This document shows positions 15,155-23,108 of a DNA stretch of 29,369 bases, piece after piece. The stretch covers positions 1-29,369 of the forward strand of contig NZ_DASSMH010000062.1 in assembly GCF_035688975.1 (NCBI RefSeq). Direction: 5' to 3'. How positions within the stretch are numbered: the first letter of the stretch is position 1; each line of letters starts with the position of its first letter. Both the position numbers and the translations under genes were made by a program. Origin of the DNA: CALMNV01 sp035688975. GTDB taxonomy: Bacteria > Actinomycetota > Actinomycetes > Actinomycetales > Dermatophilaceae. The notes beneath the pieces are model-generated. The model searched no databases and was not told the DNA's origin. It worked only from the letters and a program-made list of their open reading frames with translations.

Positions 15155-16077
15155 CCGACCCCACCCAGCCCGCAGGTCCCCCTGCGGCCACCACCCAGAG
15201 CAGGATCGCCGGCGCACCCATCTCCTGGGGAGTCTGCGAGGTGCCGAACTGGGGCTACCAGCTGACCCCGCAGCGCGTGCTCGCCGAGATGCAGGACGTG
15301 GGCCTGTCCGCCACCGAGCTCGGTCCGGACGGCTTCCTCCCGGCTGACCCCCAGCAGATGGCCACGGTGCTCGCGGCCCACCAGCTGACCGCGGTCGGTG
15401 GCTTCACGCCGGTGCTGATGCACCAGCCCGGTCACGACCCGCTGCCCGAGATCAGCCGGATCCTCACCGGCTACGACGCCACCCATGCCGAGGTGCTCGT
15501 GCTGTCCGCGGTCTCGGGGCTCGACGGCTACGACGCCCGGCCGACCCTGGACGAGGACGGCTGGCGGCGACTGCTGGACAACCTGGACCGGATCACCCGC
15601 CTGGCGGCAGAGCACGGGGTGCGCGCGGTGCTCCACCCGCACGTCGGCACCATGGTCGAGTCCGGGCCCGAGGTCCAGCGGGTCCTGGAGGGATCCTCCA
15701 TCGCCCTGTGCCTCGACACCGGGCACCTGCTGATCGGGGGGACCGACCCGGCCGAGCTGACCCGACAGTCGCCGGACCGCGTCGCCCACACCCACCTCAA
15801 GGACGTGGACAACAGCATCGCGCAGAAGGTTCGCGCCGGCCGGCTCACCTACACCGAGGCGGTCGCCCAAGGGATGTACCGGCCCCTGGGCACCGGGGAC
15901 GTCGACGTCGCCGCCATCGTGACGACGCTTCAGGGCAATGGCTACGACGGGTGGTACACCCTGGAGCAGGACACCATCCTCACCGAGGAGCCTCGTGGCG
16001 AGGGGCCGGTGCACGACGTACGGATCAGCGCCGACCACGTGCGCACCCTGATCAGCGCCTCGTCGGCACCCGAGTGA
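15151..16077 (+). CDS. iolE: Inosose dehydratase (IolE-like, TIM barrel)
   Basis: Dehydrates 2-keto-myo-inositol to 3D-(3,5/4)-trihydroxycyclohexane-1,2-dione, the IolD substrate. At 308 residues it is close to the usual length. The N-terminus carries the IolE hallmark APISWGVCEVPNWG followed by RVLAEMQDVGLSATELGP and GFLP. Metal-binding positions of the xylose-isomerase-like barrel are seen in VLHPHVG, CLDTGHLLIGG, HTHLKDVD and TLEQD. The 20 residues before APISWG are Pro/Gln/Thr-rich and probably disordered. The ATG overlaps the iolG stop (ATGA). The adjacent IolG and IolD homologues make the assignment consistent. A related inosose isomerase (IolI) is less likely given the N-terminal motif. 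Confidence 0.9.
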   Translation: MTDPTQPAGPPAATTQSRIAGAPISWGVCEVPNWGYQLTPQRVLAEMQDVGLSATELGPDGFLPADPQQMATVLAAHQLTAVGGFTPVLMHQPGHDPLPEISRILTGYDATHAEVLVLSAVSGLDGYDARPTLDEDGWRRLLDNLDRITRLAAEHGVRAVLHPHVGTMVESGPEVQRVLEGSSIALCLDTGHLLIGGTDPAELTRQSPDRVAHTHLKDVDNSIAQKVRAGRLTYTEAVAQGMYRPLGTGDVDVAAIVTTLQGNGYDGWYTLEQDTILTEEPRGEGPVHDVRISADHVRTLISASSAPE

Positions 16078-16084
16078 GGGACAC

Positions 16085-17104
16085 ATGGAACCCCTGAGGT
16101 TGGGCCTCCTCGGAGCCGCCCGCATCACCGACCTGGCCATCGTCAAGCCCGCGAAGACCACCGGCACCCGGCTGGTGGCCGTGGCGGCCCGCGACCGCGC
16201 GCGCGCCGCCACGTTCGCCGAGGCCCACGGCGTCGAGAAGGTGCACGAGTCCTACCTCGACGTCATCAACGACCCCGACGTGGAGGCCGTCTACAACCCG
16301 TTGGCCAACAGCCTGCACGCGCCGTGGAACCTGGCCGCACTCGCGGCGGGCAAGCACGTCTTCACCGAGAAGCCGTCGGCCAGCAACGCGGCGGAGGCGG
16401 AGGCGGTCGCGGCTGCGGCCAACGGCACCGACCGGCAGTTCTTCGAGGGGTTCCACTACCTCTGGCACCCGCTGGTGGAGCGACTCCACGCCATCCTCGC
16501 CAGCGGCGAGCTCGGTGAGCTGCGGCACGTCGAGACGGTGATGGACATGCCGGCCCCCGACGCCGGTGACCCCCGCTGGTCCCTGGAGCTGGCCGGAGGT
16601 GCCCTCATGGACCTCGGCTGCTACAGCCTGCACTCCATGCGCATCCTGGCCCCGTTCGCCGGGGGCGAACCCGAGCTGGTCAGCGCCACCGGGGGCGAAC
16701 GGCAAGGCAGCCCCGGCGTCGACGAGTGGCTGACCGCCGAGCTGCAGTTTCCGAGCGGCGTCACCGGCACCGCCGGTTGCAACATGGCCAGCGACCACCA
16801 CCAGATGAGTCACCGCCTGGTCGGCACCTCCGGGGAAGCGGTCATCAAGGACTTCGTCAACCCGCACCACGACGACCGGCTCGTCGTCACCACCCGCACG
16901 GGCAGCCGCACCGAGCACCTGGGCAGACGCTCCTCCTACACCTACCAGCTCGAGGCCTTCACCAGAGCGGTGCGCACCGGCGTGCGTGCCCGCACCGACG
17001 CGACGGATGCCGTCAAGACGATGCGCCTGATCGACCAGTGCTACGAAGCAGTCGGCCTGCACCCGCGGCCGGCCCACAGCGACGCCGAGAGTGACCACCG
17101 ATGA
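16085..17104 (+). CDS. Gfo/Idh/MocA-family dehydrogenase (aldose-dehydrogenase/GFOR-like)
   Basis: A 339-residue NAD(P)-dependent oxidoreductase with RLGLLGAARITDLA at the N-terminus, FTEKPSASN (Lys96), EGFHYLWHP, and GGALMDLGCY with Asp176 and Tyr180. The Asp/Tyr arrangement places it with glucose-fructose oxidoreductase, D-xylose 1-dehydrogenase and dihydrodiol dehydrogenase rather than with IolG, which has Asp/His. Such enzymes typically oxidise the anomeric carbon of an aldose to the lactone. It starts 7 bases after the IolE-like gene, with GAGGGA as ribosome site, and overlaps the last gene by 4 bases. In this operon it could oxidise 5-deoxy-glucuronate, an aldose, at C1; this is inference. 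Confidence 0.88.
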   Translation: MEPLRLGLLGAARITDLAIVKPAKTTGTRLVAVAARDRARAATFAEAHGVEKVHESYLDVINDPDVEAVYNPLANSLHAPWNLAALAAGKHVFTEKPSASNAAEAEAVAAAANGTDRQFFEGFHYLWHPLVERLHAILASGELGELRHVETVMDMPAPDAGDPRWSLELAGGALMDLGCYSLHSMRILAPFAGGEPELVSATGGERQGSPGVDEWLTAELQFPSGVTGTAGCNMASDHHQMSHRLVGTSGEAVIKDFVNPHHDDRLVVTTRTGSRTEHLGRRSSYTYQLEAFTRAVRTGVRARTDATDAVKTMRLIDQCYEAVGLHPRPAHSDAESDHR

Positions 17105-17964
17105 CGACGAACACCGACGAGCTGATGGCGACCTGCTGGACCAGCGCAGGCGACGCCGCGTCCGACCGGCCCGACCTGCGCAGCCCGCTGACCCTGCGCG
17201 AACGGATCGAGGCCGCGTCGTCGGCCGGCTTCTCGGGCTTCGGGCTGCTGTCGGACGACCTCCCGGCCGCCGTCGCGGCATACGGACTCGGCGGGATCCG
17301 CACGATGCTCGCCGACAACGGGATCGTCCACCTCGAGCTCGAGGGGATCCCGTACTGGTGGGACGACGGAGCCCACCGACAGGAGTCAGAACGCGTGCGG
17401 CACACCATGCTTGAGGCCGCCGAAGCCCTCGGCGCCCGTCACCTCAAGGTCACCCCCGACGGCGACGACGCCCCATGGGACCGCGGGCACTGGGCCGAGA
17501 AGTTCGCCGAGCTCGCGGCCCAGGCGCACGACGTCGGTGCCCGACTGGGGATCGAGTTCTTCCCGTGGTCGAACATCAAGACGCTGCACGACGGGCTGCG
17601 GCTCGTCGAGGACGCGGGCCACGAAGCGGGGGGTGTCGTCATCGACACCTGGCACATCGCGCGGGCGCACACGCCAACGGCCGACCTCGCGTCGGTGCCA
17701 CTGCACCGCATCATCGGCGTGGAGCTGGACGACGCCGACGAGGACGTGGTCGGGACGCTCTTCGAGGACACCGTCCATCGCCGGCGGTACTGCGGCGAGG
17801 GCACATTCGACCTCACGGGCATGATCACGGCGCTGCGGACCGCCGGGTGGAACGGGCCCTGGGGCGTGGAGATCCTGTCCGAGGAACACCGGTCCACGCC
17901 CGTCGAGCAGGCGCTCGCCCGGGCCGCCGAGAGCGCCCGCACCGTGCTGGACCGCGCCACGTAG
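17101..17964 (+). CDS. Sugar phosphate isomerase/epimerase-type TIM barrel protein
   Basis: A 287-residue protein of the xylose-isomerase-like (AP endonuclease 2) superfamily. Key segments: SAGFSGFGLLSDDL near the N-terminus, HLELEGIPYWWDDG with the first metal-site Glu, HLKVTPDGDD, GIEFFPWSNIKT, VVIDTWHIARAH with the Asp/His pair, IGVELDDAD, and the terminal GVEILSEEHR. Members isomerise or dehydrate keto sugars and inososes (IolE, IolI, tagatose epimerase). It is the last gene of the operon and overlaps its predecessor by ATGA. It may be an inosose isomerase that feeds other inositol isomers into the pathway, or may replace the missing IolB isomerase; neither can be chosen from sequence. 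Confidence 0.85.
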   Translation: MTTNTDELMATCWTSAGDAASDRPDLRSPLTLRERIEAASSAGFSGFGLLSDDLPAAVAAYGLGGIRTMLADNGIVHLELEGIPYWWDDGAHRQESERVRHTMLEAAEALGARHLKVTPDGDDAPWDRGHWAEKFAELAAQAHDVGARLGIEFFPWSNIKTLHDGLRLVEDAGHEAGGVVIDTWHIARAHTPTADLASVPLHRIIGVELDDADEDVVGTLFEDTVHRRRYCGEGTFDLTGMITALRTAGWNGPWGVEILSEEHRSTPVEQALARAAESARTVLDRAT

Positions 17965-17989
17965 CTGAAGCGGTCGCCGGGACGAGGGG

Positions 17990-18937
17990 TCAGGCGGAGC
18001 CAGCCCTCACATCCTCACTGTCGAAGTGCAGGACTGCGGTGCTCACGTCGTCCTCGACGAGGTCGGTGTTGATGGCGATGGCTGCGGCTGACCCTTCTCC
18101 TGCGGCGGTGATGACCTGGGCGCGAGGGTTCGCCACGTTCCCGGCGACCCACAGGCCCGGAAGGCTGGTGGCGCCGTTGGGTCCGGTGACGACCCAGCCG
18201 TGCTCGTCGAGGTCGCAGCCGACATCGGCCAGCAGGGCGTGGTTGGGTACGAAGCGAGGCGGCACGAACAAGGCTTGCCGGGGGACGGTGCGGCCGTCGG
18301 CCATGGCAATCGCGGTCAGCTTGCCGCCCTCGACGACCACGCGTTCAACGCAGCCCTCGATGATGCCGATGGCCCTGACGACCAACTGGGAACGCTCCGC
18401 CGCGGTCAGCGTGCTCTCGGGGACGAACAGCACCAGGTCGCGTGTCCACTGCCGCACGATCTGGGCGTACCGAACGCTCTCGGGACCATTCCACAACACT
18501 GCGAGTTGCTGGTCCCGCACCTCCCAGCCGTGGCAGTACGGGCAGTGCAGGACGTCCTTGGCCCACCGTTCGGCGAGGCCGGGGACCTCAGGCAGTTCGT
18601 CGCGCAAGCCGGTGGTGACCAGGACCTTGCGCGCCTTGACCCGGTGCCCGTTGTCGAGGAGGGCCTGGAAGCCCGCCGGCCCGCAGGGGAACAGCTGGCT
18701 CACGGTACCGGCGGTGATGGTGGCGCCGTAGCCGGTCACCTCAGCCCGGCCCGCCGCGAGCAGCTCGGCTGGTGGCATGCCGTCGCGGGACAGGAACCCG
18801 TGCATGTGGGCGGCGGGCGCGTTGCGTGGGGCGCCCCCGTCTACGACCAGGACGGTGCGACGTGCCCGGGACAGGACCAGGGCGGCGGAGAGGCCGGCAG
18901 CTCCGCCGCCGATGACCAGGACGTCGTAGGTGTGCAT
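17990..18937 (-). CDS. Thioredoxin-reductase-like FAD-dependent oxidoreductase
   Basis: A 315-residue flavoprotein of the pyridine nucleotide-disulphide oxidoreductase class II. The FAD-binding motif VLVIGGGAAGLSAALVLSRA is at the N-terminus, a redox-active CPYC follows near residue 132 (VLHCPYCHGWE), and the second FAD segment LPGLWVAGNVANP is near the C-terminus. The region where the NADPH glycine-rich loop is expected reads LAVLWNGPESVRYA, which lacks the usual GxGxxA pattern, so cofactor use may differ. I chose the ATG at 18937 because the family starts directly with the FAD motif; an ATG at 18976 adds 13 unlike residues. It is convergent with the cyclitol operon, with 25 bases between stops, and stands alone. 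Redox partner unknown. Confidence 0.88.
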   Translation of the reverse strand: MHTYDVLVIGGGAAGLSAALVLSRARRTVLVVDGGAPRNAPAAHMHGFLSRDGMPPAELLAAGRAEVTGYGATITAGTVSQLFPCGPAGFQALLDNGHRVKARKVLVTTGLRDELPEVPGLAERWAKDVLHCPYCHGWEVRDQQLAVLWNGPESVRYAQIVRQWTRDLVLFVPESTLTAAERSQLVVRAIGIIEGCVERVVVEGGKLTAIAMADGRTVPRQALFVPPRFVPNHALLADVGCDLDEHGWVVTGPNGATSLPGLWVAGNVANPRAQVITAAGEGSAAAIAINTDLVEDDVSTAVLHFDSEDVRAGSA

Positions 18938-19260
18938 GCGAGCACTGTGACCCCGTCCGGAGGGCGGTGCAATCATTGTTGCTGTTCCTGAAAAGTAGTG
19001 GGACCTGTTCGGCCCTCAGGGTGAACGCGTCCCAGTGACCGACGCGGCCTCGACCTCGTGCCTTCGCACCGTTGCCTGCCCGGAGGTGGGTCATCGAGGC
19101 GGCTGGGTCGCGCGTCACCTGTGCCGCCAGCGCTGCAGGCGCTGACGGGCAGCCTGGACGACCCGCTCGTAGCCCGGACGGGTCTTGGGCCAGGTTCGGC
19201 CTGACGACCGTCTCGCAGGCAGCCAAGACGCCACACGCTTGTCGGAAAGACGAGGCGCCG
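18938..19260. other. Gene-free stretch between reductase and toxin genes
   Basis: I see no supported gene or RNA in these 323 bases. The right-hand 200 bases could hold a degraded sequence, but no motif is recognisable on either strand. The minus-strand promoter of the reductase should lie near 18940-19000; no clear -35/-10 pair stands out. Confidence 0.4.
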
Positions 19261-19518
19261 TTAGCCGTAGTGGTAGCGGCAGGCGGCGATTCTGACCTGG
19301 TCGGCAGAAGCCTTGTACACGAGGCGGTGTTCATCGGTGATCCGCCGGGACCAGTAGCCTGCGAAGTCATGCTTGAGCGCCTCGGGTTTACCGATGCCCT
19401 CGTTCCCGTTGCGCTGGATGTCGGTCAGGAGCAGGTTGATCCTCTTGAGGACCCTGCGGTCCTGTGCCTGCCACCAGAGGTAGTCCTCCCAAGCGTTCTC
19501 GTCCCAGACGAGCAGCAC
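19261..19518 (-). CDS. yoeB: YoeB-family mRNA interferase toxin
   Basis: An 85-residue toxin of the Txe/YoeB family, a ribosome-dependent RNase that cleaves mRNA in the A site. The conserved order is visible: WDENAWEDYLWWQAQDR, KRINLLLTDIQRN, GIGKPEALKHDFAG, YWSRRITDEHRLVYK and the C-terminal CRYHYG with the catalytic His-Tyr pair. The GTG at 19518 gives the normal length and follows the antitoxin stop by one base (TGA-c-GTG); an ATG at 19599 would add 27 residues overlapping the antitoxin. It is co-transcribed with and translationally coupled to yefM. All catalytic positions appear intact, so it is probably active. Confidence 0.93.
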   Translation of the reverse strand: MLLVWDENAWEDYLWWQAQDRRVLKRINLLLTDIQRNGNEGIGKPEALKHDFAGYWSRRITDEHRLVYKASADQVRIAACRYHYG

Positions 19519-19519
19519 G

Positions 19520-19777
19520 TCAGTCGGTCTCGACCAGGTCGTGCGCGTCGCCGCGACCAGCCTCCAGACGTTCCATGGCATCAAGAAGGCGTCGCGCATT
19601 GGCCGGTGAACGCATCAGGTATGCCGTCTCGCGAAGAGACTCGTAGTCCTCGAGGGAGACGATGACGACCGGCTCGTGCCCCGCGCGGGTGACAATGACT
19701 TCCTCGCGGTCGTTCACGACGCCGTCGAGTACCTCGGCGTAGCGGGCCCGGGACTCTGTGTAGCTCATCGTCTTCAT
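19520..19777 (-). CDS. yefM: YefM-family antitoxin
   Basis: An 85-residue Phd/YefM antitoxin that binds YoeB and represses its own operon. The N-terminal DNA-binding part MSYTESRARYAEVLDGVVND, the strand EVIVTRAGHEPVVIVSLEDY and the following SLRETAYLMRSP are diagnostic. The disordered, acidic C-terminus (GDAHDLVETD) fits the toxin-binding segment. The ATG at 19777 has a perfect AGGAGG (19783-19788) five bases upstream. The stop is one base before the yoeB GTG. Two TGTACG boxes at 19788-19805 overlap the ribosome site and the -10, matching the TGTACA-centred operators described for YefM/YoeB. The module sits between the reductase and the helicase gene, suggesting an independent acquisition. 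Confidence 0.93.
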   Translation of the reverse strand: MKTMSYTESRARYAEVLDGVVNDREEVIVTRAGHEPVVIVSLEDYESLRETAYLMRSPANARRLLDAMERLEAGRGDAHDLVETD

Positions 19778-19787
19778 GGCGACCTCC

Positions 19788-19826
19788 TGTACGGAAAAAT
19801 GTACGTCAGGACGCGACGCACCGCAA
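19788..19826 (-). promoter_or_regulatory. yefM-yoeB promoter with operator repeats
   Basis: On the minus strand TTGCGG (19821-19826) and TACATT (19798-19803) are 17 bases apart, a good -35/-10 pair. TGTACG on the plus strand occurs at 19788-19793 and 19800-19805, 12 bases apart, covering the -10 and reaching the Shine-Dalgarno. Repressor binding here would block transcription. Confidence 0.65.
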
Positions 19827-19988
19827 TGGCCCCTCGCTGGCGATTCACTGGTCGGCCGAGGCGGAGGTCGACGACGGCAACTTGTGCCCGCGTCGACCCC
19901 AAGACACGAGAACCGACCTGGCCGCGGTTCCCGGCTCCTGACCGTGTCGCTACCCTGATCACCCTGGCGTCCAGGTGAAAGGCCCGCA

Positions 19989-22900
19989 GTGCTCGTCCTC
20001 CACGGCTTCTGGTCCACCGAACACGGGCTGTGCCTGTGGGCCGAGGACTCCGAGCGTGCTGTCACGAGTCGCAGCCAGGCCCTTCGGTCCGCACGGCCGC
20101 ACCCTTTCGCCGCGCCTGCGGACGTCCTGGCCTCGATCCGGCCCGGCAAAGCGGGGGAGGCAACCCTGCGCCTTCCATCGCTGGCCAAGTCCCCGCTCGA
20201 CTCCCCGGAGCTCGTGCGGGTCAACCCACGAGGCGCGCCCAAGGCCGAGCCCGTCCTGCTGGCCTGGCGGATCCCCACCATCCGTCTCGGCGCCTCCGAA
20301 GCGCTCGATTGGCTCGTCGGCCTCGACGACAGCCCCACACCGGGCAGCGACACCGAAGGACGGTATGGCGCGTCGACCCGCTACTTGGCCGAGCTGGCGA
20401 CCTTCGCCTGCGAGCTGGTCGAACGCCGCCGGGTCCTACCGACGCTGTCCTTCGACGAGGCCGGCCCCGTGGCCCACTGGAGGCCCGTGCTGCAGGGTCC
20501 GGATGTCGTCGCCTTCGGCGAGCTCGTCGCCGCGATGCCTCCGGCGTGTCGAGCCGAGCCCGGCGCAGGCGACGCGTATCCCCTCGCGGCAGCCACGCTG
20601 CATACCCTTGTCGACGCCGCCATGCGGCAGGAGCTTCCACTCGACCTCAGCCTGGTGCCGTCGCGGCGCGGGCGGCGCCCCCGACAGCTACCGGCCAGCG
20701 AGGCGTGGCTCACCGCGCTCACCGCCGGCGATGGCCACTTCGACGCTGACGACGACGACCTTGCGGCCCTGAAGGCCGCCCTGCGGCCCTGGGACGAGGT
20801 CGGCACCGGCCAGGTCGGTCCGGCGCGGGCGACCTTCCGCCTTCGCGAGTGCGACCCGCAGCACGACGGGCACGACTGGCTCGAGGACGAAGCAGCAGCT
20901 GACGGCGGCCAAGCCGATGATGCTGCCGGCCACAAGGTCGCCGAGACCGCACCGACGACGTGGCGCCTGGAGTTCCTCCTCCAGTCGACGACGGACCCGA
21001 GCCTGCTCGTGCCAGCGGCACAGGCGTGGACCGACGACGGGAGCCTGCGCCGCTGGCTCGACCGCCCGCAGGAGCTGCTGCTCGGCGAGCTGGGCCGCGC
21101 CAGCCGGATCTACCCGCAGCTGGCCGCTGGACTGCGGCAAGCGGCGCCGGAGATGGTCGAGCTCGACGTCGAGGGCGCCTTCCACTTCCTGTCGGTCGCC
21201 GCCCCCGCGCTGGACGAGTCGGGCTTCGGGGTGCTGCTCCCGTCGTGGTGGGACCGGCGCCCCCGGCTGGGGCTCAAGGCCACGGCGAGCACCCCGAGCG
21301 ACACACCGGTCACCGGAGGCACCTTCGGCCGCGACGCCCTGATGAACTTCCAGTGGCGGCTCGCCATCGGCGACGACACGCTGACCGACGACGAGATCGC
21401 CGCGCTGGCTGAGGCCAAGGCACCCCTTGTCCGGCTCCGCGGGCAGTGGGTCGCGGTCAACGCCGACCACCTCCGGCGGGGCATCGAGTTCCTCAACCAG
21501 CCGGCCAGGCCCAGGACCGCAGCCGAGGTGCTGGCGCTGGCCGCCGCCCATCCCGACGATCTCGACACCCCGCTGCCGGTCACGGGCGTCACCGCGGACG
21601 GCTGGCTGGGCGAGCTTCTCGCCGGCAGCCCACCCAGCACGTTGACGCCCGTCCATCCTCCCGAGTCCTTCACCGCAACGCTGCGTCCCTACCAGTCGCG
21701 CGGCCTGTCCTGGCTGGCCTACCTGGCGGCCTTGGGGCTCGGCGCGTGCCTCGCCGACGACATGGGCTTAGGCAAGACGGTCCAGCTGCTGGCTCTCGAG
21801 TCCGCGCACCGAGCCGCGAACCCCGACACGGGGCCCACACTGCTGCTCTGCCCGATGTCCCTCGTCGGCAACTGGGAGCGCGAGGCCGCCAAGTTCGCGC
21901 CCCAGCTGCGCGTCCATGCACACCATGGCCGCGACCGGCTCCGGGGCGATGCCCTGCGCGACCAGCTGGCCGCGACGGACCTCGTCGTCACGACCTACCC
22001 CACGGGCATCCGCGACATCGACGAGCTCGCCGACCTCTGCTGGCACCGCGTCGTGCTCGACGAGGCGCAGGCGATCAAGAACAGCCTGTCGCGGACGGCC
22101 AAGGCGACGAGACGGCTCCAGGCTCGCCACCGCGTGGCGCTCACCGGGACCCCGGTGGAGAACCGGCTCTCCGAGCTGTGGTCGATCATGGAATTCCTCA
22201 ACCCCGGCCTGCTCGGGTCGTCAGAGCTCTTCCGCACCCGCTACGCCATACCCGTGGAACGGCACGGCGCCACAGAGCCGGCCGAGCGCCTGCGCACCGT
22301 GACCCAGCCCTACATCCTGCGCCGGCTCAAGACCGACCCGACCATCATCGACGACCTGCCCGAGAAGCTCGAGATGAAGGAGTACTGCCGCCTCACCGTC
22401 GAGCAAGCCTCTCTCTACCAGTCCATCGTGGACGACATGATGGACAGGATCGAGAACTCCCAGGGCATCGAGCGGCGCGGCAACGTGCTCGCCGCGATGA
22501 CCAAGCTCAAGCAGGTGTGCAACCACCCCGCCCAGGTGCTCCACGACCGGTCCCCGGTCGGAACCCGCTCGGGCAAGGTCATCCGGCTCGAGGAGCTGCT
22601 CGAGGAGATCCTCGCCGAGGGCGACCGTGTCCTGTGCTTCACCCAGTACACCGAGTTCGCCGAGCTGCTGCTGCCCCACCTGTCCGCCCGGTTCGACACC
22701 GACGTCGCCTACCTGCACGGCGGCACGCCGAAGCAGCGGCGGGACGAGCTCGTGAGGCAGTTCCAGTCCGGCGAGGGCCCGCCGATCTTCCTGCTGTCGC
22801 TCAAGGCCGGCGGGACCGGCCTCAACCTCACCGCCGCGAACCACGTGATCCACCTGGACCGGTGGTGGAACCCGGCGGTGGAGAACCAGGCCACCGACCG

Positions 22901-23108
22901 GGCGTTCCGTATCGGGCAGCAGCGGCGCGTCCAGGTCCGCAAGTTCATCTGCACCGGCACCCTGGAGGAGAAGATCGACCAGCTGATCGAGGAGAAGATG
23001 GCCCTGGCCAACCTCGTCGTCGGCGACGGCGAGGGGTGGCTCACCGAGCTGTCCACCGGCGAGCTGCGCCGCCTGTTCGCCCTGTCCAAGGACGCCGTCG
23101 ATGACTAG
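19989..23108 (+). CDS. SNF2-family DEAD/DEAH helicase/ATPase
   Basis: A 1039-residue SNF2/Rad54-like ATPase. Residues 1-560 include the bacterial SNF2-associated region (RLEFLLQSTTDPSLL, then a strand-rich portion to about residue 540). The ATPase core follows: motif I DDMGLGKTVQLL near 590, motif II DEAQ near 690, motif III ALTGTPVENRLSELW near 715, and the C-terminal RecA-like domain with CFTQYTEFAELL, HGGTPKQRR near 911, SLKAGGTGLNL and DRAFRIGQ near 970. Such proteins translocate on double-stranded DNA; the bacterial role is not settled. The GTG at 19989 follows AGGTGAAAGG. It overlaps the SWIM-domain gene by 8 bases, a pairing common in actinobacteria, so the two products probably act together. 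No nuclease or methylase neighbours suggest restriction. Confidence 0.93.
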   Translation: MLVLHGFWSTEHGLCLWAEDSERAVTSRSQALRSARPHPFAAPADVLASIRPGKAGEATLRLPSLAKSPLDSPELVRVNPRGAPKAEPVLLAWRIPTIRLGASEALDWLVGLDDSPTPGSDTEGRYGASTRYLAELATFACELVERRRVLPTLSFDEAGPVAHWRPVLQGPDVVAFGELVAAMPPACRAEPGAGDAYPLAAATLHTLVDAAMRQELPLDLSLVPSRRGRRPRQLPASEAWLTALTAGDGHFDADDDDLAALKAALRPWDEVGTGQVGPARATFRLRECDPQHDGHDWLEDEAAADGGQADDAAGHKVAETAPTTWRLEFLLQSTTDPSLLVPAAQAWTDDGSLRRWLDRPQELLLGELGRASRIYPQLAAGLRQAAPEMVELDVEGAFHFLSVAAPALDESGFGVLLPSWWDRRPRLGLKATASTPSDTPVTGGTFGRDALMNFQWRLAIGDDTLTDDEIAALAEAKAPLVRLRGQWVAVNADHLRRGIEFLNQPARPRTAAEVLALAAAHPDDLDTPLPVTGVTADGWLGELLAGSPPSTLTPVHPPESFTATLRPYQSRGLSWLAYLAALGLGACLADDMGLGKTVQLLALESAHRAANPDTGPTLLLCPMSLVGNWEREAAKFAPQLRVHAHHGRDRLRGDALRDQLAATDLVVTTYPTGIRDIDELADLCWHRVVLDEAQAIKNSLSRTAKATRRLQARHRVALTGTPVENRLSELWSIMEFLNPGLLGSSELFRTRYAIPVERHGATEPAERLRTVTQPYILRRLKTDPTIIDDLPEKLEMKEYCRLTVEQASLYQSIVDDMMDRIENSQGIERRGNVLAAMTKLKQVCNHPAQVLHDRSPVGTRSGKVIRLEELLEEILAEGDRVLCFTQYTEFAELLLPHLSARFDTDVAYLHGGTPKQRRDELVRQFQSGEGPPIFLLSLKAGGTGLNLTAANHVIHLDRWWNPAVENQATDRAFRIGQQRRVQVRKFICTGTLEEKIDQLIEEKMALANLVVGDGEGWLTELSTGELRRLFALSKDAVDD

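Noticed and set aside
19072..19665. Plus-strand frame covering the region before and over YoeB
   Set aside because: It is antisense to YoeB/YefM, and the part outside them has no supporting motif.
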